Below, piece by piece: positions 1 through 8,353 of a stretch of 64,000 bases of DNA. The stretch covers positions 62,001 to 126,000 of the forward strand of contig NZ_FOSQ01000001.1 of NCBI RefSeq assembly GCF_900114315.1. The letters run 5' to 3'. Every line of letters starts with the position of its first letter. Positions within the stretch are counted from its first letter, which is position 1. Under the pieces are notes generated by a model, which worked only from the letters and a program-made list of their open reading frames with translations, did not search any database and was not told where the DNA came from. Made by a program: the position numbers and the translations under genes. This DNA comes from Falsiroseomonas stagni DSM 19981 (lineage in GTDB: Bacteria; Pseudomonadota; Alphaproteobacteria; Acetobacterales; Acetobacteraceae).

Positions 1-1117
1 GCTCGGGCCTGATCTCCGCCATCAGCCGGCCCATGCGGGCGCTGTCGCGCACATCGGCCAGCACCGCGCGGCGGGGCACGCCGGGGTGGCGTTCGCGCAG
101 TTCCAGGTCGATCTCGTAGAGGACGTATTCGCCGTGATCCAGCAGCGTCAGGCTGGCGGGGCCCAGTGCGGCGACCTGGCGGGCGAGTTCGCCGCCGATG
201 GTGCCGCCCGCGCCCGTCACCAGCACGCGCTTGCCCTGCACCAGGCGGGCCATGCCTTCGCGGTCCAGCGGGACCTGGGGGCGGTCCAGAAGATCCTCGA
301 TCTCCACGCGCCTTAGCGTGACGCGGGGCTCGGCTTCCGCGCGTTCGCCGGGGCGGCGGCTGGCGGGGCCGAGCGCCGTGGGGGTGGGGGCGCGCTTCAC
401 CGGCAGGCCGTGGCGGTCCGCGGCATCCAGCAGGCGTTGCAGTTCCAGGCCCTGCAGCTGGGGGGTGGCGAGGATGATCTGCGCGGGCAGGCGCCCTTCC
501 TCCCTCAGCTGGTCGAGGATGGCGGCGGCATCCTCCGCCGTGCCGAGGATGGGCAGGCCATGGATGCGGCGGCCGAGCTGGCGGGAGCGGAGGGAGAGGA
601 TGCCGGTGACGCGGTAGGCGGGGCTGCGTTCCTGCCCGATGGCGCGGATGAAGAGGTCCGCGCCATCCCCGGCGCCGACCAGCAGGACGGGGGCGGCCGG
701 CGTGTCGGAAAGCGGGCCGGCGCGGCCGGCATGGCGCAGGCGCGCCGCGATGCGGGGCGCCGCCAGCAGCGCGGCCAGGACCAAAGCATGGATGGCGGGG
801 AAGCCCGGATTGGGGGGCGCCCATGCGCCCGACCAGTGCAGGCCGATGGCGGTGATCAGCGCCGCGCCGGCCGCGGCGGCGGTGGTGGACAGCGCCTCCG
901 GCAGGGAGGCGAAGCGCCAGTATTGCTGCGGCAGGCGCAGCGGCACGCCGACCAGCATCAGGGCCGCGATGGCGCCGGGAATGGTGGCCGCCCACCAGAG
1001 GGCGGGTGGCCAGGCGCCGGGCGCGGCCAGCCAGACCGCGGCGGGCAACGCGAGGGCGGCCACCAGCGAATCCAGGGCGAGGTTGAGGAGGATGCGGTCC
1101 CGAGCCGAAGCAGCCAT
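1..1117 (-). CDS. Polysaccharide biosynthesis epimerase/dehydratase, CapD/FlaA1-like membrane type (partial)
   Basis: The start codon is at 1117 and the reading frame runs off the left edge, so only about 372 N-terminal residues are visible. The N-terminus has four hydrophobic segments within roughly residues 8-130. A first Rossmann-like motif (VLLVGAGDGADLF) lies near residue 150, and a second, VTGAGGTIGGELA, near residue 300 marks the start of the SDR catalytic domain. This order (membrane bundle, CoA-binding-like fold, SDR) is typical of CapD/WbpM/PglF nucleotide-sugar 4,6-dehydratases acting on UDP-GlcNAc for capsule, O-antigen or glycan synthesis at the inner membrane. The catalytic part lies outside the window, so substrate and completeness cannot be judged. 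The polysaccharide-type genes downstream on the other strand fit this role. Confidence 0.88.
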   Translation of the reverse strand, partial: MAASARDRILLNLALDSLVAALALPAAVWLAAPGAWPPALWWAATIPGAIAALMLVGVPLRLPQQYWRFASLPEALSTTAAAAGAALITAIGLHWSGAWAPPNPGFPAIHALVLAALLAAPRIAARLRHAGRAGPLSDTPAAPVLLVGAGDGADLFIRAIGQERSPAYRVTGILSLRSRQLGRRIHGLPILGTAEDAAAILDQLREEGRLPAQIILATPQLQGLELQRLLDAADRHGLPVKRAPTPTALGPASRRPGERAEAEPRVTLRRVEIEDLLDRPQVPLDREGMARLVQGKRVLVTGAGGTIGGELARQVAALGPASLTLLDHGEYVLYEIDLELRERHPGVPRRAVLADVRDSARMGRLMAEIRPE

Positions 1118-1423
1118 TCTCGTTTGCTACTCCTGCGCGTGCGCGCTCGCTAGTGGCAGGGGGCTCTGCCCCCCGCACCAACGGTTCCCCGCAAGGGGGC
1201 TCCGCCCCCCTGCACCCCCGGCCAGGGTCCAACGGGACCCTGGACCGCGAGGTTTCTGACTGACGATGGTCCAGGAGGCTCTGCCTCCCGAATCTTCAAG
1301 AGGGGGCGGATGGGGTATGGGGAAGGCAGCGCCTTCCCCATCGGCGAAGGGCGATACCCCCCCCTCGGGACAGCCGCCCCCGACCGTGCCATGAATCGCG
1401 AAACGGATCAGGGGAACGCGGCC
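1118..1423. repeat. Gene-free gap filled with GC-rich hairpins
   Basis: This stretch between the epimerase start and the glutathione transferase holds no credible gene. It contains a run of small perfect hairpins: GGGGGC-TCT-GCCCCC at 1157-1171, GGGGGC-TCC-GCCCCC at 1193-1207, a 9-bp stem around CAGGGTCC at 1220-1241, then the dispersed 83-bp element at 1261-1343 with two more hairpins. The recurring core GGC-TCT-GCC links several of them. Any promoter for the two flanking genes must lie among these repeats, but I see no convincing sigma-70 boxes. Confidence 0.75.
1261..1343 (+). repeat. Dispersed extragenic palindromic element, copy A
   Basis: An 83-bp segment that recurs at 17581-17663 with only three substitutions. 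It carries two perfect hairpins: GGAGGC-TCT-GCCTCC at 1274-1288 and GGGGAAGGC-AGC-GCCTTCCCC at 1319-1339. The flanking sequence of the two copies is unrelated, so the boundaries are sharp. It resembles REP-like or miniature mobile elements in being short, extragenic and palindromic, but I see no terminal target duplication. Confidence 0.85.
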
Positions 1424-2083
1424 ATGGCCGAAGGCAGGCTGGTGATCGGGACCAAGCGCTACTCCTCCTGGAGCATGCGCGGCTGGCTGATGGTGCAGCT
1501 GGCGGGGCTGGATGTGGAGGAGGTGGTGGTGCCGCTGGCCGGTGGCGGCGGGACCACGGCCATCAAGGCGATCTCCCCCAACGGGATGGTGCCCTACCTG
1601 GAACATCGCGGCGCGCGGATGTGGGAGAGCATCGCGATCGCCGAGTATTGCGCTGAATTCAAGGCGGACCTCTGGCCGCGCAAGCGCGCCGCGCGCGCCC
1701 ATGCCCGCAGCATCGCGGCCGAGATGCATGCGGGCTTCCGGGCCCTGCGCATGGCGATGCCGATGAATCTCGGCCGGGAATTCCCGGGCCACGGGCGCAA
1801 CCCCGACAGCCTGGCGGATATCGCGCGGGTCGAGGCGATCTGGGCCGAGGCGATCGGGGAGTATGGCGGGCCGTTCCTGACCGGCGTGGACTTCACCCTG
1901 GCGGACGCGATGTATGCGCCGGTGGTGGCGCGGTTCCTCACCTGGCAGCCGGAGCTCAACGGAACCTCCCGCGCCTATGTCGCGGCGGTGCGGGCGCATC
2001 CGCTGGTGGATCGCTGGTACCGGGAGGCAGCGGCCGAGCCCGCGGATTGGCTGCTGGAGAAGTATGAGAACCCGGCCCTGTGA
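1424..2083 (+). CDS. Glutathione S-transferase family protein
   Basis: A 219-residue cytosolic protein of normal GST length. The N-terminus (LVIGTKRYSSWSMRGWLM) is the thioredoxin-fold glutathione site with the S-x-W-S-x-R signature, and GMVPYLEH followed by WESIAIAEY supplies the cis-Pro and the E-S pair that bind glutathione. The C-terminal helical domain contains FTLADAMYAPV with the conserved N-cap-box Asp. The start at 1424 is chosen because AGGGGAA lies just upstream; an in-frame ATG at 1391 would add 11 unremarkable residues. The stop overlaps the start of the VOC gene, so the two are probably co-transcribed. The physiological substrate cannot be told from sequence. Confidence 0.9.
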   Translation: MAEGRLVIGTKRYSSWSMRGWLMVQLAGLDVEEVVVPLAGGGGTTAIKAISPNGMVPYLEHRGARMWESIAIAEYCAEFKADLWPRKRAARAHARSIAAEMHAGFRALRMAMPMNLGREFPGHGRNPDSLADIARVEAIWAEAIGEYGGPFLTGVDFTLADAMYAPVVARFLTWQPELNGTSRAYVAAVRAHPLVDRWYREAAAEPADWLLEKYENPAL

Positions 2084-2967
2084 TGAGCAGCGCCACGGTC
2101 CTCGACCATCTCGGCCTCTGCGCGCGGGACCCCGGGCCGCTCTGGGCGGCGTGGGAAAGGATGGGCTTCGTGCTCTCCCCCTTCGCGCAGCAATCGGGGC
2201 GGCGGACGCCGGAAGGCCCGGTGGAGCCCTTCGGTTCCGCCAACCGCTGCGCCTTCCTGAAGCATGGCTATGTGGAGCTGCTGGGCATCCATGACCCCGC
2301 CCTGTTCTCCAACGGGCTGGACGGATTCCTGGCACGCTACGCGGGCACCCATATCTGCGCCTTCGGGATGGACGATGCGGAGGGGAACCTGGCACGGCTG
2401 CGGGCGGGGGGGATGGCGATCCCCGGCATCGCCTGGCTGCAGCGCCCGGTGGAAGCAGGCGGGCCGATCGCGCGCTTCGCCCGGCTGCCCTTCCCCGATG
2501 CGCCGGAGGGCCGGGTGCAGCTGGTGCAGCACATGACGCCGGAACTGGTCTGGGACCCCCGCTGGATGGGCCACACCAATGGGGCGGAGGCGCTGACGGT
2601 GGCCATCCTGGCCGCCGCCGACCCGGCCGAGACCACCGCGCGCCTGTCGCGGCTCACGGGCCGGCCGGCGGAGCCCGATCCGGTGGCGGGCTTTCGTCTG
2701 AGGCTGCCGGGCGCAGTGGGCGCCGCGGGCCCCTTCTCCCCAGCCATGGAAACCGTCGTGCGGGTCCTGCCGCCGGATGCTCTGGGGCGGGTGCTGCCGG
2801 GGGTTGTTCCACCTTCGCTGCCCTTCATGGCCGGGATGGTCATCCGGACCAGCGACCAGGGCCGCGCCGCGCGCGACGTGCTGGCGGGCCTGCCGCTGCG
2901 GGAGGCGCCGGACGGGCTGATGGTGCCGCCGGAAGCCACCGGCGGCGCGGCGGTGGTGTTCCAGTGA
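2083..2967 (+). CDS. VOC family (glyoxalase-like) protein
   Basis: This 294-residue protein starts with VLDHLGLCARD, the typical first strand of a vicinal-oxygen-chelate domain, and has a second half with related strand patterns, as in the Glyoxalase_3-type domain. LKHGYVELLGI carries a likely metal-ligand Glu. It probably binds a divalent metal and acts on an unknown small molecule in the cytosol. The ATG at 2083 overlaps the preceding GST stop by one base (TGATG); GTG at 2080 is an alternative. The 3' end overlaps the FkbM methyltransferase start, so GST, VOC and FkbM form a tight operon. The reaction is not assignable. Confidence 0.8.
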   Translation: MSSATVLDHLGLCARDPGPLWAAWERMGFVLSPFAQQSGRRTPEGPVEPFGSANRCAFLKHGYVELLGIHDPALFSNGLDGFLARYAGTHICAFGMDDAEGNLARLRAGGMAIPGIAWLQRPVEAGGPIARFARLPFPDAPEGRVQLVQHMTPELVWDPRWMGHTNGAEALTVAILAAADPAETTARLSRLTGRPAEPDPVAGFRLRLPGAVGAAGPFSPAMETVVRVLPPDALGRVLPGVVPPSLPFMAGMVIRTSDQGRAARDVLAGLPLREAPDGLMVPPEATGGAAVVFQ

Positions 2968-3716
2968 CCTCGGTCGCTGCGGTCCGCGCTTCCATCCGGA
3001 CCTATCTGCGGGCGCCCGGGCGGGCGGCGGCGCTGGATGAATTCCAGGCGCGGTTCCTGGGGCCGGGGGATCTCGGCTTCGACGTGGGTTCCCATGTGGG
3101 CGACCGGGCGGCGAGTTTCCGCCGGATCGGCGCCCGGGCTGTGGCGGTGGAGCCGCAGCCCCTGCTGGCGCGCTTCCTGCGCCGCGCCTTCCGCGGGGAT
3201 GCCGGCTTCGTGCTGGTGGAATCCCTGGTGGGCGAGGCGGTGGGCGAGGCGGTGCTGCGGGTGAATTCCGCCAACCCGACCGTCGCCACGGCCAGCGCCG
3301 ATTTCGTCGCGGCCGCCGATGGCGCGGCGGGGTGGGAAGGCCAGGTCTGGGACCGCGAACTCCACCTGCCCGTTACCACGCTGGATGCGCTGGCGGCGGC
3401 GCATGGCATGCCCGACTTCGTGAAGATCGACGTGGAGGGGTATGAGGCGGTGGCACTGGCGGGCCTGACGCGCGCGCCGCGCAGCCTGTCCTTCGAATTC
3501 ACCACCATCCAGCGCGGCGTCGCCGCCGAATGCCTGGAAAGGCTCTCGGCGCTAGGGTTCCGCCAGTTCAACGCCTGCCTGGGGGAAGGCATGCGCTTCG
3601 CCCATGCCGGCCCGATCGGGGCCGCGGCCATGGCGGCGTGGATCGCAGCCCTGCCGCATGAGGCGAATTCGGGCGATGTCTATGCCAGCCTGGAGTCGGG
3701 GCGGCTGAGCGGGTAG
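2964..3716 (+). CDS. FkbM family methyltransferase
   Basis: A 250-residue SAM-dependent methyltransferase. DLGFDVGSHVGDRAASFRR is the glycine-rich SAM loop (motif I), AVEPQP the acidic motif II, and PDFVKIDVEGYEAVALAGL the FkbM signature with the IDVEG core. Members methylate hydroxyl groups of sugars or polyketides, and many sit in glycan loci, which fits the neighbouring polysaccharide genes. Translation starts at GTG 2964 overlapping the VOC stop (GTGA). The target molecule is unknown. Confidence 0.88.
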   Translation: MTSVAAVRASIRTYLRAPGRAAALDEFQARFLGPGDLGFDVGSHVGDRAASFRRIGARAVAVEPQPLLARFLRRAFRGDAGFVLVESLVGEAVGEAVLRVNSANPTVATASADFVAAADGAAGWEGQVWDRELHLPVTTLDALAAAHGMPDFVKIDVEGYEAVALAGLTRAPRSLSFEFTTIQRGVAAECLERLSALGFRQFNACLGEGMRFAHAGPIGAAAMAAWIAALPHEANSGDVYASLESGRLSG

Positions 3717-3802
3717 GGCCGCGCAGCCCTCGACCGATGCGTGTCGGGGTGCGATTGTTCCGGTGCCGCTTCGGAACGTGGGTGGCATCGGAGACATCCA
3801 GG

Positions 3803-4333
3803 ATGCTGTTCCCCCTGAAGTTCGTCCCCCTCGAAAGCTACCATGAATCGCCGCGCCGCTTTGGTGCGTCCCGCGCCAAGGGCACGCGGCTGCATGCGGG
3901 TTGCGATCTCTATGCGCCGATCGGTACGCCGGTCTTCGCCGTCGCGGCGGGAGAGGTGCTGGCGGTCTATGAATTCTATCTCTCCAGCTGGGCGGTGGAG
4001 GTGGATCATGGCGACTTCATTGTGCGCTACGGCGAGGTGAAGAAGGATGTCGGCCCCGGCATCGCCAAGGGGGCGCAGGTGCTGCCCGGCGCGCAGATCG
4101 GCCAGGTCGGCGCGCTGAAGGGGCTGAAGCTCTCGATGCTGCATTTCGAGATGTATGCGGGCACGGCCAAGGGGGCGCTGACGGACCGTTCCAACCCGCC
4201 CTACCAGCGGCGCAGCGACCTGCTCGACCCCACAGCCTGGCTGGATGACGCGCTGGTGAATTCGGGCCGCTTCGATGGCGGCCGGCGGCCGCTGAAGTCG
4301 ATCATGGGCGGGGATTTCATGGCCTGGGCGTGA
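3803..4333 (+). CDS. M23 family peptidase-like protein
   Basis: A 176-residue single-domain protein of the LytM/M23 fold without an obvious signal peptide. Zinc ligands H31 and D35 are present in RLHAGCDLYAP, and the last ligand H114 lies in MLHFEMY. The residue two before H114 is Met112, where M23 peptidases normally have His (HxH), so catalysis may be altered. The start at 3803 is chosen because the conserved region begins at once with LFPLKF; an in-frame ATG at 3737 adds 22 residues of poor character. Homologues of this short type are often phage- or secretion-related. Substrate is presumed peptidoglycan. Confidence 0.72.
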   Translation: MLFPLKFVPLESYHESPRRFGASRAKGTRLHAGCDLYAPIGTPVFAVAAGEVLAVYEFYLSSWAVEVDHGDFIVRYGEVKKDVGPGIAKGAQVLPGAQIGQVGALKGLKLSMLHFEMYAGTAKGALTDRSNPPYQRRSDLLDPTAWLDDALVNSGRFDGGRRPLKSIMGGDFMAWA

Positions 4334-4394
4334 CGGCCGGCGCGCGCGGGAACGGCTTGCCGCATCCGCCGCCCGCGTGCTTGACCGGCCCGGC

Positions 4395-5447
4395 ATGACG
4401 ATCCCCGCCTTCCTGGAACACCTGGCCTTCGCGGGCGCGCTGGCCGTGTTCTCCGCCCTGGCCGCGCGGCTGATGATCGCCTTCCCGATCCTCGACCACC
4501 CGAATGCCCGCAGCGCCCATGCGCGGCCGACGCCGCGGGGCGGTGGCGTCGGCGTGGTGCTGGCCTTCATGGCGGGGATGCTGGTGCTCTATCAGGTCGC
4601 GACCTTCGCCCGGGTGGCGGATGGGCAGTTCATCGGCGTCATCCTGGCGGCCGGGGCGATCGCCGGCGTGGCGCTGGTGGATGATGTGCGGGACCTCTCC
4701 GCCCGGCTGCGCCTGGCCGCGCAATGCCTGGCGGCGCTGGTGGCGGTGGCCAGCGGGCTCGTGGTCCAGAAGCTGGCGCTGCCCTGGATCGGCGTTGTGG
4801 AACTCGGCTGGGTCGGCGTGGCGCTGACGCTGGTCTGGATCGTCGGCTGCACCAATGCCGTGAACTTCATGGATGGGCTGGACGGGCTGGTGGGCGGCAC
4901 CCTGCTGCTGGCGAGTGCCGCGCTGGCGCTGGTGGCGGCGCTGCAGGGGGGGTGGTTCGTCTATGCCGCCGCGCTGTTCCTGGCCGCCGGCTTCGCGGGT
5001 TTCCTGCCGTTCAACCTGCATCCCGCCCGGATCTTCATGGGGGATGTGGGCAGCCAGTTCGCGGGGTTCATGCTGGCGGTGCTGGCGGTCGCGGCATCCC
5101 GCTTCGATGGGCTGCAGGTCTCCTTCCTCATCGTGCCGCTGCTGATCTTCTCCCTGCTCTTCGACGCGGCCTTCACGCTCGGCCGGCGGGCGATCATGCG
5201 CGAACGCCTGGCGGAGGGGCACCGGACGCATCTGTACCAGCTGGCGCAGCGATCGGGCGTGCCGGTGAGGGTGGTGGCCGGGGTGCATTGGGGCTTCACC
5301 CTGTTCCACGCGGGCCTGGCGCTGGCCTTCCTGCACCTGTCGCCGGCGCTGAAGCCGCTGGTGGTGGTGCCGGCGCTGGCGGGGCAGATCCTGTGGCTGG
5401 CCTTCGTGGTGCGGCGGATGCGGGTGGCGGGGCTCGGCTGGCGCTGA
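4395..5447 (+). CDS. WecA/MraY-like glycosyl-1-phosphate transferase (glycosyltransferase family 4)
   Basis: A 350-residue polytopic inner-membrane enzyme with about ten hydrophobic segments. It should transfer a sugar-1-phosphate from a UDP-sugar to undecaprenyl phosphate, the first step of O-antigen, capsule or exopolysaccharide assembly. Visible family motifs are DDVRD at residues 96-100, NFMDGLDGL at 157-165 and FMGDVGS near 214-220, which hold the catalytic and Mg-binding aspartates. Length and motif spacing match WecA/TagO-type enzymes rather than MraY. The start at ATG 4395 is preferred to GTG 4377. It lies 61 bases after the M23 gene and ends four bases from a convergent lipoprotein gene. 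Confidence 0.9.
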   Translation: MTIPAFLEHLAFAGALAVFSALAARLMIAFPILDHPNARSAHARPTPRGGGVGVVLAFMAGMLVLYQVATFARVADGQFIGVILAAGAIAGVALVDDVRDLSARLRLAAQCLAALVAVASGLVVQKLALPWIGVVELGWVGVALTLVWIVGCTNAVNFMDGLDGLVGGTLLLASAALALVAALQGGWFVYAAALFLAAGFAGFLPFNLHPARIFMGDVGSQFAGFMLAVLAVAASRFDGLQVSFLIVPLLIFSLLFDAAFTLGRRAIMRERLAEGHRTHLYQLAQRSGVPVRVVAGVHWGFTLFHAGLALAFLHLSPALKPLVVVPALAGQILWLAFVVRRMRVAGLGWR

Positions 5448-5457
5448 GCCTCAGCGC
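5441..5457. terminator. Short bidirectional hairpin between convergent genes
   Basis: A perfect 7-bp stem GCGCTGA/TCAGCGC with a GCC loop spans both stop codons of the convergent glycosyltransferase and YjbF-like genes. There is no U tract, so intrinsic termination is uncertain. Confidence 0.45.
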
Positions 5458-6056
5458 ATTTCCATCGTCACGGCCGGCGCCTCGTTCCCCACCCATTGCT
5501 CGCTGCGCAGCACGGCGCCGGTTTCGGGATCGGCCCAGAAGCGGTTGACGAAGGCGCCGGCGGGGCTGGTGCATTCCTCCCGCACCAGGATCTCCCCGAA
5601 GCGGCGGGAGGCGGTGAGGCGGCATTCGATGACCAGGCCGAAACGCATGGTCGCGGGCTCCCGGCTCGCGCCCGCCAGGTCCACCGTGCGGCGGGTGCTG
5701 GCGGGGTTGCTCAGCAGGGCCAGGACATCGTCCAGCGGTTCCGGCCCCTCCTGCCGCGTCGCCGTCAGCATCTGGCCGAGGCCCGCGGTCGCGATGATGC
5801 GCGGACCATCCGTCGCCACGGCGATGCCGCCCTCGGCACGCCAGATGCGCCGGTTGCCGGTCTGCTGCGCCAGTGTGAAGACGATGGATTGCCGCGGCCC
5901 GGTCAGGAGCAGGCCGGGGCCGCCAGGGGAAGGCGGGGCGGGTGCCTCCGCGGAGGGCAGCACGCCGCGGAGTGCCTCCGCCACCGGCGTGTCGCCGCAG
6001 GCCGCGAGCAGCAGCGCCAGGACCGGGCCCAGGGCCGAGGCAAGGCGCCTGGCCAT
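5451..6056 (-). CDS. YjbF/GfcB-type outer-membrane lipoprotein
   Basis: A 201-residue lipoprotein with a lipobox LLAAC (Cys20) after a hydrophobic signal. The mature part contains TGPRQSIVFTLAQQTGNRRIW and a C-terminal FWADPETGAVLRSEQW, matching the YjbF/GfcB family linked to group 4 capsule or exopolysaccharide export. Its ATG (6056) overlaps the stop of the upstream TRAP permease gene by one base (TGATG), so it is translationally coupled to a transporter with no obvious connection to polysaccharide. Function in this organism is inferred from family only. Confidence 0.78.
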   Translation of the reverse strand: MARRLASALGPVLALLLAACGDTPVAEALRGVLPSAEAPAPPSPGGPGLLLTGPRQSIVFTLAQQTGNRRIWRAEGGIAVATDGPRIIATAGLGQMLTATRQEGPEPLDDVLALLSNPASTRRTVDLAGASREPATMRFGLVIECRLTASRRFGEILVREECTSPAGAFVNRFWADPETGAVLRSEQWVGNEAPAVTMEMR

Positions 6057-8080
6057 CAGGCGGGGTGGGCCCGGGGTGCGCGCATCTGCAACAGCGTCAG
6101 CCCCGCCGCCAGGCCAAGGCCGATCCAGTGCGGGAAGGGCACCACCCCCGGTGCCAGCGCATCGAGCGAGGCGGGGAAGATCATCAGCACCCCCGCCACG
6201 GCCAGCGCCGTCCGTTCCCAGCCCGTCATGGCGCGCACGAGAAAACCCTGGCAGGCGGCGGCCAGCGCCGCGAGCCCGGCCGTTGCCAGGATGATCTGCC
6301 AGGCCACGTCCACCCACGTCATCGTCGCGGTGAAGCGCAGCAGCAGGCCCACGCCTTCCGGGTCGGTCACGAAGACGAAGGGCAGGACGAAGGCGGGCAG
6401 GGTGTATTTCCAGGCCTGGAGGGTGGTGCGGTAGGGGCCGGCGCCGGTGATCGCACTCGCCGCGAAGGGGCTGAGCGCGGTCGGCGGCGAGACCTCCGAC
6501 AGCACAGCATAGTAGAAGACGAACATATGCGCGGCGTAGTCGGGCACGCCAAGCTTCATCAGCGCCGGCGCGGCGACGACCGCGCAGATGATGTAGCTGG
6601 CGGTCACCGGCACCGCGAGACCGACGACCCAGACGATCAGCGCGGTGTAGATCGCGGTGATCACCAGCGACCCGCCTGCCGCCTGGATGGCGATGTCGGA
6701 GAATTTCAGGCCGAGGCCCGTCAGCGTGATGACGCCGACGATGATGCCCGCGCAGGCGCAGGTGGCCGCGATGCCGACCGACTGCACCGCGCCGCTGGCC
6801 AGCGCGTCGATCAGCTTGCGGGGCGTGATCGCCGTCTCCCGCTTGATCCAGGACAGCACCACGGCGACGACGGTGGCGTAGAGCACGCTGAGCGTCGCGG
6901 AATAGCCGACCGCCATGAAGGCGACGATGGCGATGAGCGTCGAGAAGTGGAAGCCATATTCCCGCAACAGCTTGCCGACGGGATCGACCTTCATCGGCAC
7001 AGGCGGCACCGCATTGGGGTCGGCCGCCCGCCGCGCCGCGATGCGCCGCTGGTCGAGTTCCACCATGAACAGCAGGGAGGCGTAGTAGAGGCAGGTCGGC
7101 ACGATCGCCATGACGATGACGTCGAGATAGCCGATCTTGAGATATTCTGAGATCAGGAACGCCGCCGCGCCCATGACGGGCGGCGACAGGATGGCCCCCA
7201 GCCCGCCAGCCGCCAGCAGCCCGCCCGCATCATCCGCGCGGTAGCCGACTTGGCGCATCATCGGCCAGGCGACGGTGCCGAGCGTGACGGTCGTGGCGAC
7301 CCCCGACCCCGAAGGCCCACCCAGCAGGAAGGACGAAAGCACCACCGTGCGCCCGGCGGAGGACGGCTTGCCGCCCGTCAGGCTGAAGGAGAAATCGACG
7401 AAGAACTTGCCCGCGCCCGTGGCCTGCAGGATGGCGCCATAGATGGTGAACAGCACGATCAGCGTGGCGGAGACATCGATCGCGGTGCCGAAGATCCCTT
7501 CCAGCGTGATGGTCACATGGGGGATCAGGCGTTCCATGTCGTAGCCCTGGTGCCGCCAGGGCGGGGACAGGTAGTTGCCGAAGAAGCCGTAGAGCAGGAA
7601 GGCGATCGCCACCGCCGGCATGATCCAGCCGGTGGCGCGGCGCGTCACCTCCAGCACCAGGGCGATCAGCATCCAGCCGACGACGATGTCCATCGGCTCC
7701 GGGAACACATACCGGTCCTGGAGGTCGTCGCCGCCGGTGATGAGATACCAGATGCAGTAGATGCCGGCCGCGATCAGCGCCCAGTCCCAGGGCATGATCC
7801 GGTGCCGGAAGCGCCGGCCCACCGGGAACAGCGCGAAGCCCAGCACCATGGCGAAGCCGACATGCACGTAGCGCAGCGTCGTCGTCGGCACGATGTCCCA
7901 GGCCGCCCAGAGATGGAACAGCGACATCCCCAGCGCCACCGCGACAGCGGCATGGCCGAGCAGCCCGGGCAGGCGATTCTGCGCCCCCTCCTCCTGCTCG
8001 ATCAGCGCCTCCACCTTCGCGGCAGTGGCATCATCCAACGCGCCCTTCGGCACCTCGGGCGGTAGGACGCTGGAACTCAT
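6056..8080 (-). CDS. TRAP transporter fused permease (DctQ-DctM type)
   Basis: A 674-residue inner-membrane protein with many hydrophobic segments, containing both the small 4-TM and the large 12-TM subunits of a tripartite ATP-independent periplasmic transporter in one chain. The large-subunit hallmarks are LLGGPSGSGVATTVTLG and AAGGLGAILSPPVMGAAAFL. An N-terminal cytosolic tail of about 45 residues precedes the first helix. Fused permeases of this kind pair with TAXI binding proteins, and one is encoded immediately upstream (8354-9349) on the same strand. Transport is driven by an ion gradient; the ligand is unknown. Downstream it is coupled to the YjbF-type lipoprotein gene. Confidence 0.93.
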   Translation of the reverse strand: MSSSVLPPEVPKGALDDATAAKVEALIEQEEGAQNRLPGLLGHAAVAVALGMSLFHLWAAWDIVPTTTLRYVHVGFAMVLGFALFPVGRRFRHRIMPWDWALIAAGIYCIWYLITGGDDLQDRYVFPEPMDIVVGWMLIALVLEVTRRATGWIMPAVAIAFLLYGFFGNYLSPPWRHQGYDMERLIPHVTITLEGIFGTAIDVSATLIVLFTIYGAILQATGAGKFFVDFSFSLTGGKPSSAGRTVVLSSFLLGGPSGSGVATTVTLGTVAWPMMRQVGYRADDAGGLLAAGGLGAILSPPVMGAAAFLISEYLKIGYLDVIVMAIVPTCLYYASLLFMVELDQRRIAARRAADPNAVPPVPMKVDPVGKLLREYGFHFSTLIAIVAFMAVGYSATLSVLYATVVAVVLSWIKRETAITPRKLIDALASGAVQSVGIAATCACAGIIVGVITLTGLGLKFSDIAIQAAGGSLVITAIYTALIVWVVGLAVPVTASYIICAVVAAPALMKLGVPDYAAHMFVFYYAVLSEVSPPTALSPFAASAITGAGPYRTTLQAWKYTLPAFVLPFVFVTDPEGVGLLLRFTATMTWVDVAWQIILATAGLAALAAACQGFLVRAMTGWERTALAVAGVLMIFPASLDALAPGVVPFPHWIGLGLAAGLTLLQMRAPRAHPA

Positions 8081-8112
8081 TGGCGGGACCTGCTGGGCGA
8101 GAGGGTGTGGGC

Positions 8113-8330
8113 GCGGGTGGCCTGCGAGGGGCGCCGCCCCTCGCAGGCCACCCGCAAAGGGGCAGCGGCCCCTTTGAACCCATGATTGTCTGGGCGGGAG
8201 GGAGGAGGGGCGCCGCGCGACCGCTTATCCAGCGGTGCCGCCATGCCCCTCCTCCCTCCCGCCCAATGAACGGGTTTCCAAAGGGCCGCTGCCCTTTGGC
8301 CGGGGGTGCAGGGGGGCAGAGCCCCCCTGC
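8113..8330. repeat. Cassette of five perfect hairpins between TAXI and TRAP permease genes
   Basis: The 273-base gap holds an ordered set of inverted repeats. They are a 20-bp stem with 3-nt loop at 8113-8155, an 8-bp stem (AAAGGGGC) at 8156-8175, a 21-bp inverted repeat with arms 8191-8211 and 8245-8265 enclosing a smaller 6-bp hairpin, a 9-bp stem (CCAAAGGGC) at 8278-8299, and a 10-bp stem at 8308-8330 with an AGA loop. All stems are perfect. In an mRNA they could lower permease expression relative to the binding protein or protect the upstream message from decay. They could also be mobile palindromes. Confidence 0.8.
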
Positions 8331-8353
8331 TGGCGCCAACAGCGCCGGCAACC

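Noticed and set aside
1310-1423. N-terminal extension of the glutathione transferase into the dispersed repeat
   Set aside because: The extra residues derive from the palindromic element, and a ribosome site precedes ATG 1424.
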